Source: Gammaproteobacteria bacterium
GTDB taxonomy: Bacteria > Pseudomonadota > Gammaproteobacteria > GRL18
Direction of reading: 5' to 3'
DNA length: 54,020 nt
NCBI GenBank assembly: GCA_016744395.1
Contig: JADGEK010000008.1
Coordinates: forward strand, 21,989 to 76,008
Shown here: positions 1-9,133 of the stretch, one piece after another
How positions within the stretch are numbered: the first letter of the stretch is position 1
How the letters are laid out: the number at the start of each line of letters is the position of its first letter
The notes under the pieces: model-generated
The model's database searches: none
The model's input: the letters and a program-made list of their open reading frames with translations, nothing else
What the model was told of the DNA's origin: nothing
Made by a program: the position numbers and the translations under genes

Positions 1-240
1 GAATTATCACAGATGAAATGGCGTTGCCGACGGGGAATTAAGGAGCTGGATATTATTCTTAGTAAGTATCTTGAAGAACATTATAATTCTGCTTCTCAGG
101 ATGAGCAACAAACTTTCAGAGAATTATTATCTCTGGAAGATCCCGTTCTTTTCTCTTTTTTATTAGACACTGAAGAACCTTCTACTCCTGAACAAATTGC
201 GTTAATAACTAAATTGAAAAACTTATTTTTATCTCATTAA
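1..240 (+). CDS. sdhE: SdhE-type FAD assembly factor (5' end probably cut)
   Basis: Small acidic protein of the SdhE/YgfY (DUF339) family, which helps attach FAD covalently to the succinate dehydrogenase flavoprotein SdhA in the cytoplasm. The sequence shows the family signature RRGIKELD near the N-terminus, the acidic helix with EDP, and about 75 residues from the first Met (position 13). The reading frame is open back to base 1 (residues ELSQ precede that Met). In E. coli SdhE about ten residues precede the equivalent Trp, so the true start probably lies just outside the window. It is followed 24 bp later by tpx. Its presence fits an aerobic cycle using succinate dehydrogenase, whose genes are not in this window. 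Family assignment is firm; the start is not. Confidence 0.85.
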   Translation, partial: ELSQMKWRCRRGIKELDIILSKYLEEHYNSASQDEQQTFRELLSLEDPVLFSFLLDTEEPSTPEQIALITKLKNLFLSH

Positions 241-264
241 GAAAATTCAAAGAGGAATCTATAA

Positions 265-765
265 ATGGCAAAAGTAACGTTAAAGGAAACGATTACGTCG
301 GATACATCGGGTGATTTACCAGCCGTTGGCAGCAGTGCAAATGATTTTACACTGGTGGCAGGTGACCTGAGTGAAAAAAATCTATCGAGTTATGAAGGGA
401 AAAGAAAAGTATTAAATATTGTTCCTAGTTTAGATACGCCTGTCTGTGCGAGTTCAGCCAGAAAGTTTAATGAGTCGGCTGCAAACCTTAATAATACCGT
501 TGTTTTAGTGATATCTGCTGATCTGCCTTTTGCCCAGGGACGTTTTTGTGAAGCTGAAGGTTTAAAAAATGTTGATACGCTATCGACTTTTAGAAGCAGT
601 TTTGCACAAGATTATCAGTTAGATATTGTGACAGGTCCACTTGCAGGACTTTGTTCTCGCGCAGTCATTGTTTTAAATGAGAATAATGAAGTCATTTACA
701 CGGAGCAAGTACCAGAAATAACTCAAGAGCCTGATTATGAAAGTGCCTTAGCTTCATTAAACTGA
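265..765 (+). CDS. tpx: Thiol peroxidase Tpx (atypical 2-Cys peroxiredoxin)
   Basis: Thioredoxin-dependent lipid and alkyl hydroperoxide reductase. The peroxidatic cysteine is Cys61 in the motif [15 protein letters not shown], and the resolving cysteine is Cys95 in RFCEAEGL; both sit at exactly the E. coli Tpx positions. Length (166 aa) is usual for the family, and the protein has no signal peptide-like N-terminus, so it is probably cytoplasmic. A good ribosome-binding site (AGAGGA) precedes the ATG at 265. It follows sdhE closely, so the two may be cotranscribed, and it ends at a hairpin shared with the convergent chemoreceptor gene. Confidence 0.95.
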   Translation: MAKVTLKETITSDTSGDLPAVGSSANDFTLVAGDLSEKNLSSYEGKRKVLNIVPSLDTPVCASSARKFNESAANLNNTVVLVISADLPFAQGRFCEAEGLKNVDTLSTFRSSFAQDYQLDIVTGPLAGLCSRAVIVLNENNEVIYTEQVPEITQEPDYESALASLN

Positions 766-773
766 TAGATCCT

Positions 774-812
774 AAAAAAGCCCATGTCTGAGTTCTCGAT
801 ATGGACTTTTTT
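774..812. terminator. Bidirectional intrinsic terminator between tpx and the chemoreceptor gene
   Basis: Arms 774-788 and 798-812 pair over about 14 bp with one mismatch and one wobble, around a short loop. The stem starts with an A-run and ends with a T-run, so it can terminate transcription from either strand. It lies 9 bp after the tpx stop and about 20 bp beyond the end of the convergent gene. Confidence 0.75.
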
Positions 813-833
813 ATCTTGCGCAGGATAACTATT

Positions 834-2879
834 TTAAAAACGTTCAAAATTATCTGAGATACCTGTATTGCCTTCAAAATCAGGGGCATCATTTTTGACC
901 TGAGCAGGTCTTGCAGTATACCTTGCTTTTGCTGTCGGGACTGCTATACCCGAACTTCCATTGCCCACGGAGAGGGGGCTTTGAGTTTGTGGGCTATCTG
1001 AATCATCAATGGTAAAAAAACTCATCATATCCTTCAAAGACATTGCCTGGGAGTTCATTTCTTCGGCGGTGGAGGCGAGTTCTTCTGATAGAGCGGCATT
1101 ATTTTGAGTGACGGTATCTAATTGTGTCATAGCACCATTAATTTCATTAATACCAGTGGCCTGTTCATCACTGGATGCACTGATTTCCTGAACCAAATCA
1201 GCTGTTTTTTGGATAGCAGGCACCATCTCATTAAGCATCTTTCCAGCGGTTTCAGAAATACCAACGCTATTTTTTGCAAGCTCACTGATTTCATTTGCTG
1301 CCGCTTCACTATTGCCAGCTAATTTTCGCACCTCTGCTGCAACCACAGCAAAACCTCGACCATGTTCACCTGCACGTGCTGCTTCAATGGCTGCATTAAG
1401 AGCCAGAATTTTGGTCTCATAGGCGATATCTTCAATGATATTAATTTTATCGGCGATGTCTTTCATTGCAGTAACCGTGAGAGTGACAGCTTCACCCCCT
1501 TCTTCGGCTTGATGTGCTGCTGACTCAGCCATTTTCTCAGTTTGTCTGGCATTGTCTGCATTTTGATTCACATTAGCACTCATTTCTTCTAATGCACTGG
1601 AGGTTTCCTCTACACTGGCTGCTTGTTCAGATGCTCCACTGGAAAGAGTCTGAATACTTTCACTTAATTGAGTGGAGCCTTGTGACACATTATTGGTTGC
1701 TGCTAATACACCAGAAACGACTTCTCTTAAGTTAGTCACCATGGCGCCAAGACTGTTAATGAGCTGGCCTGTTTCATCTTTTTGATTGATTTTAATCATC
1801 TCAGTTAAATCACCCTTAGAAACGGTGTTAGCAAAAGTAACAGCTTGTAATATGGGTTTAGAAATCGCGCGGGCAAGGAAGACGGCGCTGATAATGCCGA
1901 GGATAACAGCAATAATTGATAGCGTCAGAACTATTTGACGTGTTTGAATGCCATTTGTGACCATTTGATCTTCAGTCAAGATATTTTCAGAGGTGACATC
2001 ATTGATCTTATGAAAAATATTGATTACTTCATTCAACAAAGGCTGAGTGGTTTGACTGAATAGCTGATTGGCTTTTGCTTTACCCTCTAATTGGGATAGT
2101 GCTGTTTTCTGCATGGTTGTTAATATTTCACGCACACCTTTCAGTGCTGGTACGACATTATCTTGATAGGCTTCAATCGCAGAGTCATAATCATTCGTTT
2201 TAAGTGCCTCTTCAATTTTATGTCCTGCCTGATGCAGTTTGTTATGAAAGGGTTCAATGCGTCTTAAAAGTTGACCAAATTCTGGGTTTTGTTCTTTGAT
2301 GGTCTCTCCTTCTGAACCATACATAAATTGACCCAGACCACATTTTTTTGAGTCAAGTTGTAAGCCAAGATGCTCCTGATGAGTTAAAATAGCATTTTGT
2401 GCTTTACCTGCCCATGTTAAATGAGCAGCTTCCAAATTTGCCAGAGTGGTGGGTAAAGCAGCATCTGCTTGTTGGTAGAGTTGTTTGATGTTGCTTGCGG
2501 ATTCATGCAGGTGGCGATGCGGCTTTTCCAGAGAATCAAGAAAAGGTTTGAGTTCAGGTACTAAAAGTTCTGCTTGTTTTCGTCCATCACCAAAATACCA
2601 TTTGCCTAGTTTACATTGAGTATGATCGAGTTGTAATTCCAGTTCATTAATAGTGTCATCATTGAGAAATTGACTCAACTTGTTGACCCAGTTGAGATGA
2701 TCAATTTCCCTTTGTAGAATATTGCCCCGAAGTTTATTTCCATTGATAACTTCATGGCCATCATCGATCATTTTATTAATATTGATGTATGACCAACTAC
2801 TGATAACAATTAATATGGATAAAACCATACTAAATCCAAGAAGGATTTTGCTAAAAATCTTTAAATTTTTCCAGGACAT
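834..2879 (-). CDS. Methyl-accepting chemotaxis protein with two CZB-like sensor repeats
   Basis: Inner-membrane chemoreceptor. An N-terminal membrane segment (about residues 10-30) is followed by a periplasmic region of about 290 residues, a second membrane segment (VILGIISAVFLARAIS), a HAMP domain and a long signalling coiled coil with the conserved tip YETKILALNAAIEAARAGE. The periplasmic part carries two copies of a CZB-like chemoreceptor zinc-binding motif: HLNW...CKLGKWYFG...HRHLH and HLTW...CGLGQFMYG...HNKLH. CZB domains bind zinc through His/Cys; most known ones are cytoplasmic. I chose the ATG at 2879 because AGGAAA lies about 9 nt upstream; the frame stays open to a TTG at 2903. No chemotaxis partners are nearby. 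A riboswitch-like element lies in its leader. Confidence 0.9.
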   Translation of the reverse strand: MSWKNLKIFSKILLGFSMVLSILIVISSWSYININKMIDDGHEVINGNKLRGNILQREIDHLNWVNKLSQFLNDDTINELELQLDHTQCKLGKWYFGDGRKQAELLVPELKPFLDSLEKPHRHLHESASNIKQLYQQADAALPTTLANLEAAHLTWAGKAQNAILTHQEHLGLQLDSKKCGLGQFMYGSEGETIKEQNPEFGQLLRRIEPFHNKLHQAGHKIEEALKTNDYDSAIEAYQDNVVPALKGVREILTTMQKTALSQLEGKAKANQLFSQTTQPLLNEVINIFHKINDVTSENILTEDQMVTNGIQTRQIVLTLSIIAVILGIISAVFLARAISKPILQAVTFANTVSKGDLTEMIKINQKDETGQLINSLGAMVTNLREVVSGVLAATNNVSQGSTQLSESIQTLSSGASEQAASVEETSSALEEMSANVNQNADNARQTEKMAESAAHQAEEGGEAVTLTVTAMKDIADKINIIEDIAYETKILALNAAIEAARAGEHGRGFAVVAAEVRKLAGNSEAAANEISELAKNSVGISETAGKMLNEMVPAIQKTADLVQEISASSDEQATGINEINGAMTQLDTVTQNNAALSEELASTAEEMNSQAMSLKDMMSFFTIDDSDSPQTQSPLSVGNGSSGIAVPTAKARYTARPAQVKNDAPDFEGNTGISDNFERF

Positions 2880-3007
2880 AATTATTTTCCTAATTATAGA
2901 CAATATAAGGGAACCGCATTGGTTATCATAAAATATAAATTTGGGAAGTTATTATGCTATGAAATGAGCGACAAGATGACGTTATAGATGTGTAATATAT
3001 GTGGCAT

Positions 3008-3093
3008 CTTTAGCAACTCCGCGATCATAGGATGAATGTCCCTTAGAACGGTAGTTTTGTGACTCCCAGTTTTCACTGAGGATTTTCATTTAT
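3008..3093 (-). promoter_or_regulatory. Probable c-di-GMP-I (GEMM) riboswitch, divergent form
   Basis: Read on the minus strand, the element runs from ATAAATG through a hairpin with a GAAA tetraloop (CAGT-GAAA-ACTG), then CACAAAACTACCGTTCTAA, then ATGATCGCGGAGTTGCTAAA. These parts follow the order of the c-di-GMP-I consensus (AUAAAGGCAAACC, GNRA hairpin, ACGCAAAGC..CGGGUCUAA, AUGAUAGC..GGUUGCC). It ends about 110 nt upstream of the chemoreceptor AUG and points toward it, a common target for this riboswitch class. The 5' strand (TGAAAATCC where GGCAAACC is usual) is atypical, so ligand binding may be altered or lost. Recognised by eye; no covariance search was run. Confidence 0.6.
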
Positions 3094-3316
3094 AAGTAAC
3101 TGGTGCAGTGTAAACCAATCGTGTTGAATAAACATTGATCAGTATCAACGAACAGGTTCCCTGGACTTCTACTTACAATGCAGCATTTTGTTTGTTTCAT
3201 TGTTATCGTTTACATGTTAAAACTTTTCACTTTAGTGCAAGGCTTTAGCGGCTAGACTCCAATGACTAAAGGCATGCAATAATGGTATTTATTTTATAAA
3301 AATACATCAGATTTTA

Positions 3317-3345
3317 ATTACATCCTATGGTAGGTGTATTATAAT
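3317..3345 (+). promoter_or_regulatory. Sigma-70-type promoter for leuCD-leuA2
   Basis: A -35 box ATTACA (3317-3322, 4/6) is separated by 17 bp from a perfect -10 box TATAAT (3340-3345), with the leuC ATG about 35 bp downstream. The spacer holds a small dyad, CCTA-TGG-TAGG, that could be an operator. No leucine-rich leader peptide or attenuator was seen in the short leader. Confidence 0.6.
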
Positions 3346-3380
3346 ATTAGACCTGTCAATTTCAGCTGATGTGATGAATA

Positions 3381-4787
3381 ATGAAAAAAACAATGTATGA
3401 AAAAATTTGGGATGCACACCTGGTTCATGAAGAAGCTGGTCATGCGCCATTATTATATATCGATCGCCATTTAATGCATGAGGTCACCAGTCCGCAGGCA
3501 TTTGAAAACATGGCTCTCTCAGGTAGAAAAGTGCGGAATAAGCACAGTATTCTTGCCACCATGGATCATTGCGTCCCAACTAAAAATCGTAATTTACCCA
3601 TTGCTGATCCCATTGCCAAAAAACAGATTGAAACCATGGCAAATAATTGTTCCAGTAATGATTTAAATCTTTATGATATGGAAAATCCTAATAATGGCGT
3701 TATTCATATTGTTGTGCCTGAACATGGTTTTGTCCATCCAGGGATGACGGTAGTTTGTGGAGATAGCCATACAGCTACTCATGGTGCATTTGGTGCCCTG
3801 GCTTTTGGTATTGGTACCTCTGAAGTAGAACATGTCATGATCACTCAGACTTTACCACAAAATAAATCCAAAACCATGAAGATTGAAGTAACAGGAGAGC
3901 TTTCTCCATACTGTACCGCTAAAGATATTGCCCTGGCAATTATTGGCAAAATTGGTACTGCTGGAGGCACAGGTTTTGTGGCTGAGTTTACTGGCAATGT
4001 TATTAGAAATTTAACGATGGAAGGCCGTATGACTTTATGTAATATGGCTATTGAAGCAGGTGCCCGTGCAGGCATGGTCGCACCTGATGAAAAAACCTTT
4101 GCCTATATAAAAGGCAAAGAGTTTGCACCTGATAATGAAGATTGGCAGGATGCTGTCAGCTACTGGCAGAGTATAATCAGTGATGAAGGTGCGGAGTATG
4201 ATGAAACAGTCGTACTGGCTGCTGAAGATATTGCACCACAGGTGACCTGGGGAACCTCTCCAGAGCAGGTGATTGCAATAAATGCTGTCATTCCAGGGCC
4301 AGACAGCTTTGATAATGAGATCCAGAAACAGGCCTGTGAAAATGCATTGGCGTATATGGATCTTGAAGCAGGTACTGCATTAACAGAGATTAATCTTGAT
4401 TATGTTTTTTTAGGTTCCTGTACCAATGGTCGAATTGAAGATTTTCGTGCCGCTGCAGACATGGTTAAAGGCACTAAAGTGCATAAAGCTGTTACAGCAA
4501 TTGCGGTACCTGGTTCTTTTTGGGTAAAAAAACAGGCTGAAGATGAAGGTCTGGATGAGATATTCAAAGCAGCAGGTTGGGAGTGGCGTGAACCAGGTTG
4601 TTCTATGTGCCTGGCAATGAATGGTGATCAACTTGAAGATGGTCAGCGTTGTGCTTCTACCTCAAATCGAAACTTTGAAGGACGTCAGGGCAAAGGAGGG
4701 CGAACTCATCTGGTTTCTCCCGTTATGGCCGCCGCAGCTGCCGCAGCAGGTCATTTTGTTGACATTCGTCATAAATCTTCAGTATAA
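3381..4787 (+). CDS. leuC: 3-isopropylmalate dehydratase large subunit LeuC
   Basis: Large subunit of isopropylmalate isomerase, which interconverts 2- and 3-isopropylmalate in leucine synthesis with LeuD. It has the aconitase-family core: [20 protein letters not shown], and the 4Fe-4S ligands Cys347 (GSCTNG) plus Cys407 and Cys410 (PGCSMC). These are the E. coli LeuC positions. Length 468 aa is normal. The start is followed by the typical [12 protein letters not shown]; the ribosome-binding site is weak. leuD begins 15 bp after the stop, so the two subunits are cotranscribed. Confidence 0.97.
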   Translation: MKKTMYEKIWDAHLVHEEAGHAPLLYIDRHLMHEVTSPQAFENMALSGRKVRNKHSILATMDHCVPTKNRNLPIADPIAKKQIETMANNCSSNDLNLYDMENPNNGVIHIVVPEHGFVHPGMTVVCGDSHTATHGAFGALAFGIGTSEVEHVMITQTLPQNKSKTMKIEVTGELSPYCTAKDIALAIIGKIGTAGGTGFVAEFTGNVIRNLTMEGRMTLCNMAIEAGARAGMVAPDEKTFAYIKGKEFAPDNEDWQDAVSYWQSIISDEGAEYDETVVLAAEDIAPQVTWGTSPEQVIAINAVIPGPDSFDNEIQKQACENALAYMDLEAGTALTEINLDYVFLGSCTNGRIEDFRAAADMVKGTKVHKAVTAIAVPGSFWVKKQAEDEGLDEIFKAAGWEWREPGCSMCLAMNGDQLEDGQRCASTSNRNFEGRQGKGGRTHLVSPVMAAAAAAAGHFVDIRHKSSV

Positions 4788-4802
4788 GGAGTCAAAAGCA
4801 AT

Positions 4803-5420
4803 ATGAAAGCGTATAACAATCATAAAAGTATTGCAGCTCTGCTTAATCGCAGCAATGTTGATACCGATCAAATTATACCCAAGCAGTTTTTAAAAAGAGT
4901 GGAGCGCAGTGGTTTTGGCGTACATCTTTTTCATGACTGGCGTTACAATGATGACGCCAGTGATAACATGGATTTTGAACTTAATAAGCCTGCTTTTAAG
5001 GGCGCTAAAATTCTGGTTGCAGGAGACAACTTTGGTTGTGGCTCCTCCCGTGAACATGCTCCCTGGGCTATTGAAGACTATGGTTTTAATACTATAATTT
5101 CAACTAGTTATGCTGACATTTTCTTTAACAACTGCTTCAAAAACGGCATTTTAGCCATTGTCGTCAATAAAGATGTTCTGACAAAATTAATGGCTGAAAT
5201 CTCTGCCGATGAGGGTACTAAATTTGCCGTCGATTTGGAAAATCAAACGATAACCACAGAGAATGGCACGGCAATTAATTTTGACATTGATCCCTTTCGT
5301 AAAAACAATCTCCTTAAAGGGCTGGATGATATCGGCATGACTCTCCAACAGAGTGATAAGATCGACCTTTTTGAAAGCAAACAAAAGCAGCAATTGCCCT
5401 GGCTTTGGAAAACAGCTTGA
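4803..5420 (+). CDS. leuD: 3-isopropylmalate dehydratase small subunit LeuD
   Basis: Swivel-domain subunit that pairs with LeuC. Recognisable motifs are NVDTDQIIPKQFLK near the N-terminus and DNFGCGSSREHAPWAI around residues 75-90; the 205-aa length is typical. A strong AAGGAG sits about 8 nt before the ATG. The next gene, leuA2, follows after 40 bp in the same direction, which makes a leuC-leuD-leuA2 transcription unit likely. Confidence 0.96.
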   Translation: MKAYNNHKSIAALLNRSNVDTDQIIPKQFLKRVERSGFGVHLFHDWRYNDDASDNMDFELNKPAFKGAKILVAGDNFGCGSSREHAPWAIEDYGFNTIISTSYADIFFNNCFKNGILAIVVNKDVLTKLMAEISADEGTKFAVDLENQTITTENGTAINFDIDPFRKNNLLKGLDDIGMTLQQSDKIDLFESKQKQQLPWLWKTA

Positions 5421-5460
5421 TCCAGTAATTTATCAATAACTTAATATCAATCGGTTAAAT

Positions 5461-7017
5461 ATGGAACAGACATCCCGCCATATCCAGATTATGGATACGA
5501 CTTTACGCGATGGAGAGCAAACGCAGGGCGTTAGTTTTTCTGCAGATGAAAAGCTTGAAATTGTAAAAGCTCTGGTGGCAGCTTTACACATCGATCGTGT
5601 CGAAGTTGCATCCGCACGGGTCTCGGATTATGAAAAAGAAAACCTGGTACATATTAATCAATGGGCTGCAGAAAATGACTTCATGGAGCGCATTGAAGTA
5701 CTCGGTTTTGTCGATCATACTCTGAGTGTCGACTGGATAGTTGAGTCTGGCGGCAAGGTGATCAATTTGCTCACTAAAGGCAGTTGCAAGCACTGTAATG
5801 AGCAATTAGGCAAAACTCTGGAAGAACATGTGTTTGATATTAAACAAACACTGGACTACGCCTTTTCCAGAGGGCTTAAAGTCAATGTATATCTGGAAGA
5901 CTGGTCTAATGGCTATGCAGATAGCCCGGAATATGTTTTTGATTTAATGGATGCCCTTAAAGACACTGGTATCAGTCATTTTATGCTGCCTGATACATTG
6001 GGTGTGATGTCTCCCGATGAAGTTTATGACAGCATTAAAGACATGGTTAGTCGCTATCCTCAAGTACAATTTGACTTTCATCCGCATAATGATTATGGAC
6101 TGGCGGTTGCCAACGCTATGTCTGCAGTAAAGGCTGGCGTTAGCGCAATACATTGTACGATTAACTGCCTTGGTGAACGAACAGGTAATGCTTCATTGGC
6201 TGAAGTTGAGGTGGTTCTACGTGATAAAATGAATGTCCATACATCCATAGATGAAAGCAATATCGTTCGTGTCAGTAATATGGTGGAAAATTTTTCTGGT
6301 AAATGGGTCTCAGCCAATGCCCCCATTGTGGGTGCTGATGTCTTTACTCAAACTGCGGGCATTCATGCCGATGGCGATCAAAAAGGTGGCCTGTATAAAA
6401 CACGTCTCAGCCCCGAACGTTTTTCCCGCAAACGCAGTTATGCATTGGGCAAAATGAGCGGTAAAGCCTCACTGGCTAAAAATCTGGAAGAGTTAGGTTT
6501 ATCCTTATCAGAAGAAAATCAGGTTAAAGTTCTTGAAAAAGTACGTCAACTGGGTCGTGCCAAGCAGAAGATCACCTTGCATGATTTACCATTTATTATT
6601 TCTGATGTTATGGAAAGTCATGATTATCACCATATCAAGCTACTGGATTGCGCCATTCATAGCAGTTTGAACCTGGATTCCACAGCCAGTATTTTACTTG
6701 AGATACAAGGAAAAAATTATCGTTCTGCAGGATCGGGTAATGGCGGTTTTGATGCCTCTATTGATGCTTTAGGTAAAGCTTTGCTGCAATTTGATTACAA
6801 ATTGCCAAAATTAATTGATTTTGAAATTCGTATCCCTAAAGGTGGTAAGGCCAATGCGTTAACAGAGTGCATTATTACCTGGGATACAGGAGAGAAACCT
6901 ATTAAAACCCGTGGTGTTCACGTGAATCAGGTATTTGCTGCCATCAGTGCTACGATTCGTTTGATTAATATTCAGCTGCATGCATTGAAAAAAAATCAAG
7001 CAAAAGCAGCTGATTGA
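5461..7017 (+). CDS. leuA2: 2-isopropylmalate/citramalate synthase-like protein (LeuA2 type)
   Basis: Acyl-CoA condensing enzyme of the DRE-TIM family with a C-terminal LeuA-type regulatory domain. Visible are the start motif MDTTLRDGEQTQGVSF, the metal-binding HPHNDYGLAVAN, HADGDQKGGLYKTRLSPERF, and a regulatory region from about residue 390. The stretches NVYLEDWSNG and DSPEYVFDLMDALKDT resemble, from memory, the LeuA2 subgroup of Bacteroidetes, where it also sits beside leuCD, rather than classical LeuA. Whether the keto acid is 2-oxoisovalerate (leucine) or pyruvate (citramalate, isoleucine) cannot be told from sequence. Context favours leucine. It converges on leuB with only 65 bp between them. 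Confidence 0.85.
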   Translation: MEQTSRHIQIMDTTLRDGEQTQGVSFSADEKLEIVKALVAALHIDRVEVASARVSDYEKENLVHINQWAAENDFMERIEVLGFVDHTLSVDWIVESGGKVINLLTKGSCKHCNEQLGKTLEEHVFDIKQTLDYAFSRGLKVNVYLEDWSNGYADSPEYVFDLMDALKDTGISHFMLPDTLGVMSPDEVYDSIKDMVSRYPQVQFDFHPHNDYGLAVANAMSAVKAGVSAIHCTINCLGERTGNASLAEVEVVLRDKMNVHTSIDESNIVRVSNMVENFSGKWVSANAPIVGADVFTQTAGIHADGDQKGGLYKTRLSPERFSRKRSYALGKMSGKASLAKNLEELGLSLSEENQVKVLEKVRQLGRAKQKITLHDLPFIISDVMESHDYHHIKLLDCAIHSSLNLDSTASILLEIQGKNYRSAGSGNGGFDASIDALGKALLQFDYKLPKLIDFEIRIPKGGKANALTECIITWDTGEKPIKTRGVHVNQVFAAISATIRLINIQLHALKKNQAKAAD

Positions 7018-7082
7018 GGGACTGGTTCCCATAATGATGGAAAGCAGCTACTCATATCAATTAAGAATCAAATGTGACCAGA

Positions 7083-8195
7083 TTACTGACTCACTCTAGG
7101 CATATTACGCAGCTTTTCGACCACTTTGTCGCCAAAGGCATCAGTACTTATCATGGTGACGCCACTATCAGGTTTGGATAAATCAGGTGTTGAGAAGCCA
7201 TCACCAAAGACACCCTTCATGGCATTCCAAACATTATTGGCTTCTTCCTTCATATCAAAGCTGTTTTCCAGCATCATAGCCACAGAGCCTATCATAGAAT
7301 ATGGGTTGGCAATGTTTTGTCCTGCAATATCAGGTGCTGAACCATGAGAGGGTTCATAATAGGCTTTATCGGGTCCAATACAGGCTGATGGCATTAAGCC
7401 CAGTGAACCTAAAATACCACCAGCCTGATCACTTAAAATATCACCAAACATATTTTCCATCACCATGACATCAAATTGAGCGGGATTCAGACAGAGTTGT
7501 GTTGCAGCGGAATCAACCAGTTGATGCAGCACTTCAACTTCAGGATATTCTACAGCCACTTCTTCTAATACTTCATTCCATAGCACACTGGATTTTAGGA
7601 CATTACTCTTATGGATATTATGTAATACTTTTTTACGAAGCATCGCCAGTTTAAACGCTTCGTGCAGAACACGACGGATTTGATCTTCATCATATTCCAG
7701 AGTTTCATGAACATAGCGAAGCCCTTCATCAGTTATGCCCATTTCTTTGTGACCAAAGTACAGGCCACCAACGAGTTCTCGAACCATTATAATATCAATA
7801 CCATCACCGATGATTTCAGGCTTTAATGGCGAGAAGTGGATTAACTCTTTAGGTAAATATACCGGACGGAAATTTGCGTAAGTGTTATAACGTTTTCGCA
7901 ATGGTAATAAGGCACCACGTTCAGGCTGTAATTCTATGGGAATATTTTTTGATTCTTCATGAGATAAGCCTATAGTCCCTTTTAAAATAGCATCTGCCTG
8001 ATCACAAATAGCAATGGTTTCATCTGGAAATGGATTGCCACAGTCAAAATAAGCACTTGCGCCAAACAAAGCAGGCATTAGTTCAAAGGTAACGTCATTG
8101 CGTTGCTGAACTAACTCTAAAACTTTAACCGCTTCTTTCATTACTTCAGGTCCAATACCATCACCAGCCAGTAATGCAATTTTGTAGTTTGTCAT
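7083..8195 (-). CDS. leuB: 3-isopropylmalate dehydrogenase LeuB
   Basis: NAD-dependent oxidative decarboxylase that makes 2-oxoisocaproate from 3-isopropylmalate. Family features: ALLAGDGIGPEVM at the N-terminus, VRELVGGLYFG (the Glu loop that separates LeuB from isocitrate dehydrogenase), and the signature ENMFGDILSDQAGGILGSLG near the metal site. The region around RKRYNTYANFRPVYLP is less like the enterobacterial enzyme. I chose ATG 8195 (370 aa, MTNYKIALLAGDG) because an AGGA lies upstream; an in-frame ATG at 8216 would add seven poorly conserved residues. It is transcribed toward leuA2, so it is regulated separately from leuCD-leuA2. Confidence 0.9.
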   Translation of the reverse strand: MTNYKIALLAGDGIGPEVMKEAVKVLELVQQRNDVTFELMPALFGASAYFDCGNPFPDETIAICDQADAILKGTIGLSHEESKNIPIELQPERGALLPLRKRYNTYANFRPVYLPKELIHFSPLKPEIIGDGIDIIMVRELVGGLYFGHKEMGITDEGLRYVHETLEYDEDQIRRVLHEAFKLAMLRKKVLHNIHKSNVLKSSVLWNEVLEEVAVEYPEVEVLHQLVDSAATQLCLNPAQFDVMVMENMFGDILSDQAGGILGSLGLMPSACIGPDKAYYEPSHGSAPDIAGQNIANPYSMIGSVAMMLENSFDMKEEANNVWNAMKGVFGDGFSTPDLSKPDSGVTMISTDAFGDKVVEKLRNMPRVSQ

Positions 8196-8432
8196 GCTCG
8201 ATTCTTCCTCTTGCAAATAAAAGCGTTAATGTACCAGAAAGAAGCTATACAGTACACAAAACAATCAGTCTTTTTCAATAGATAAGAATCTCAAAAACAA
8301 GTGTTATTATGATCAAATCATAGGATAAATATGAACTTCGGATTGTACGAAATGAAGGCGGGGTGTAAAGCTTTATTAAAGTATCCAGATATTTTGCATC
8401 CATCAATACTCATATATTAATAATTGATAAGG

Positions 8433-8461
8433 AAAAATCCTTCCCAATTAAGGGAAGGATT
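8433..8461 (-). terminator. Intrinsic terminator of the hsp20 gene
   Basis: A perfect 10-bp stem (AATCCTTCCC with GGGAAGGATT, arms 8436-8445 and 8452-8461) has a 6-nt loop. On the minus strand it is followed by a T-run. It lies just beyond the Hsp20 stop codon. Confidence 0.85.
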
Positions 8462-8474
8462 AAAGAAGGCAAAT

Positions 8475-8903
8475 TTAGTGGATATTTACCTTGACTGTTT
8501 CTGGTAATTTTTTTGCAGTTTTAGGAATGGTTAAATCTAGAATACCATCGGTATAATCGGCTGCAATGTTACCTTGATCAATATTGTCAGGTAAATCAAA
8601 ATGTCTGACAAAAGTACCGTGAAAGCGCTCTATTCGATGTTGTTTTTCATCCTTGGTTTCTTCTTCAGATTGACGCTCACCTTTTAGTGTTAGTACACCA
8701 TTAGAAAGAGAAACATCAACATCTTCTTTTTTGACTCCAGGGAGTTCAGCTTTAACATGAAATGCTTCTTCTGTTTCTGTGATATCAGCCAGTGGTGCCC
8801 ATTCAGATGAAGGCTCATCGGAGGATTTGGTTAGCATACCAGTATGATAACTATTCAAAACATCATCAATTTCCCGAAAAGGATTCCAGCGAGTTAAGGT
8901 CAT
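8475..8903 (-). CDS. Hsp20/alpha-crystallin family small heat shock protein
   Basis: ATP-independent holdase chaperone, cytoplasmic. The N-terminus MTLTRWNPFREID is typical of the bacterial class A-like Hsp20 group. The alpha-crystallin domain spans about residues 40-135, with AELPGVKKEDVDVSLSNGVL, GTFVRHFDLP and the beta-strand motif ADYTDGILDLTIPK. Length 142 aa is usual. A good Shine-Dalgarno (AGGAG) precedes the ATG. The upstream minus strand has a possible TTGGGT-17-TATATA promoter; no clear heat-shock sigma-32 site was found. It is monocistronic, with its own terminator. Confidence 0.95.
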   Translation of the reverse strand: MTLTRWNPFREIDDVLNSYHTGMLTKSSDEPSSEWAPLADITETEEAFHVKAELPGVKKEDVDVSLSNGVLTLKGERQSEEETKDEKQHRIERFHGTFVRHFDLPDNIDQGNIAADYTDGILDLTIPKTAKKLPETVKVNIH

Positions 8904-9133
8904 CTCACACCTCCTTACCAGTTTTCTGGTTCTTTATTAACACAATCGGAGACAAGTTTAAATATTTCTATTTACGCCCTCTCTACTTTATATATAGCAC
9001 TACAAACATTAAAACCCAATGTGTAATGCTGATCTGGATCAGGTAAACAGCAGATTTTTTTCATTTATTTTAAAGCTAAATATCAAATAATGAAAAAAAA
9101 CCTATGATTAGATTAATAAGCTTAGGAAGTGTC

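Noticed and set aside
692..892. Minus-strand reading frame overlapping tpx.
   Set aside because: Shadow of tpx and the chemoreceptor end; no ribosome-binding site and no recognisable protein features.
8904..9100. Sigma-32 heat-shock promoter upstream of Hsp20.
   Set aside because: Neither CTTGAA-like nor CCCCAT-like boxes at proper spacing were visible; only a weak sigma-70-like TTGGGT-17-TATATA was seen.
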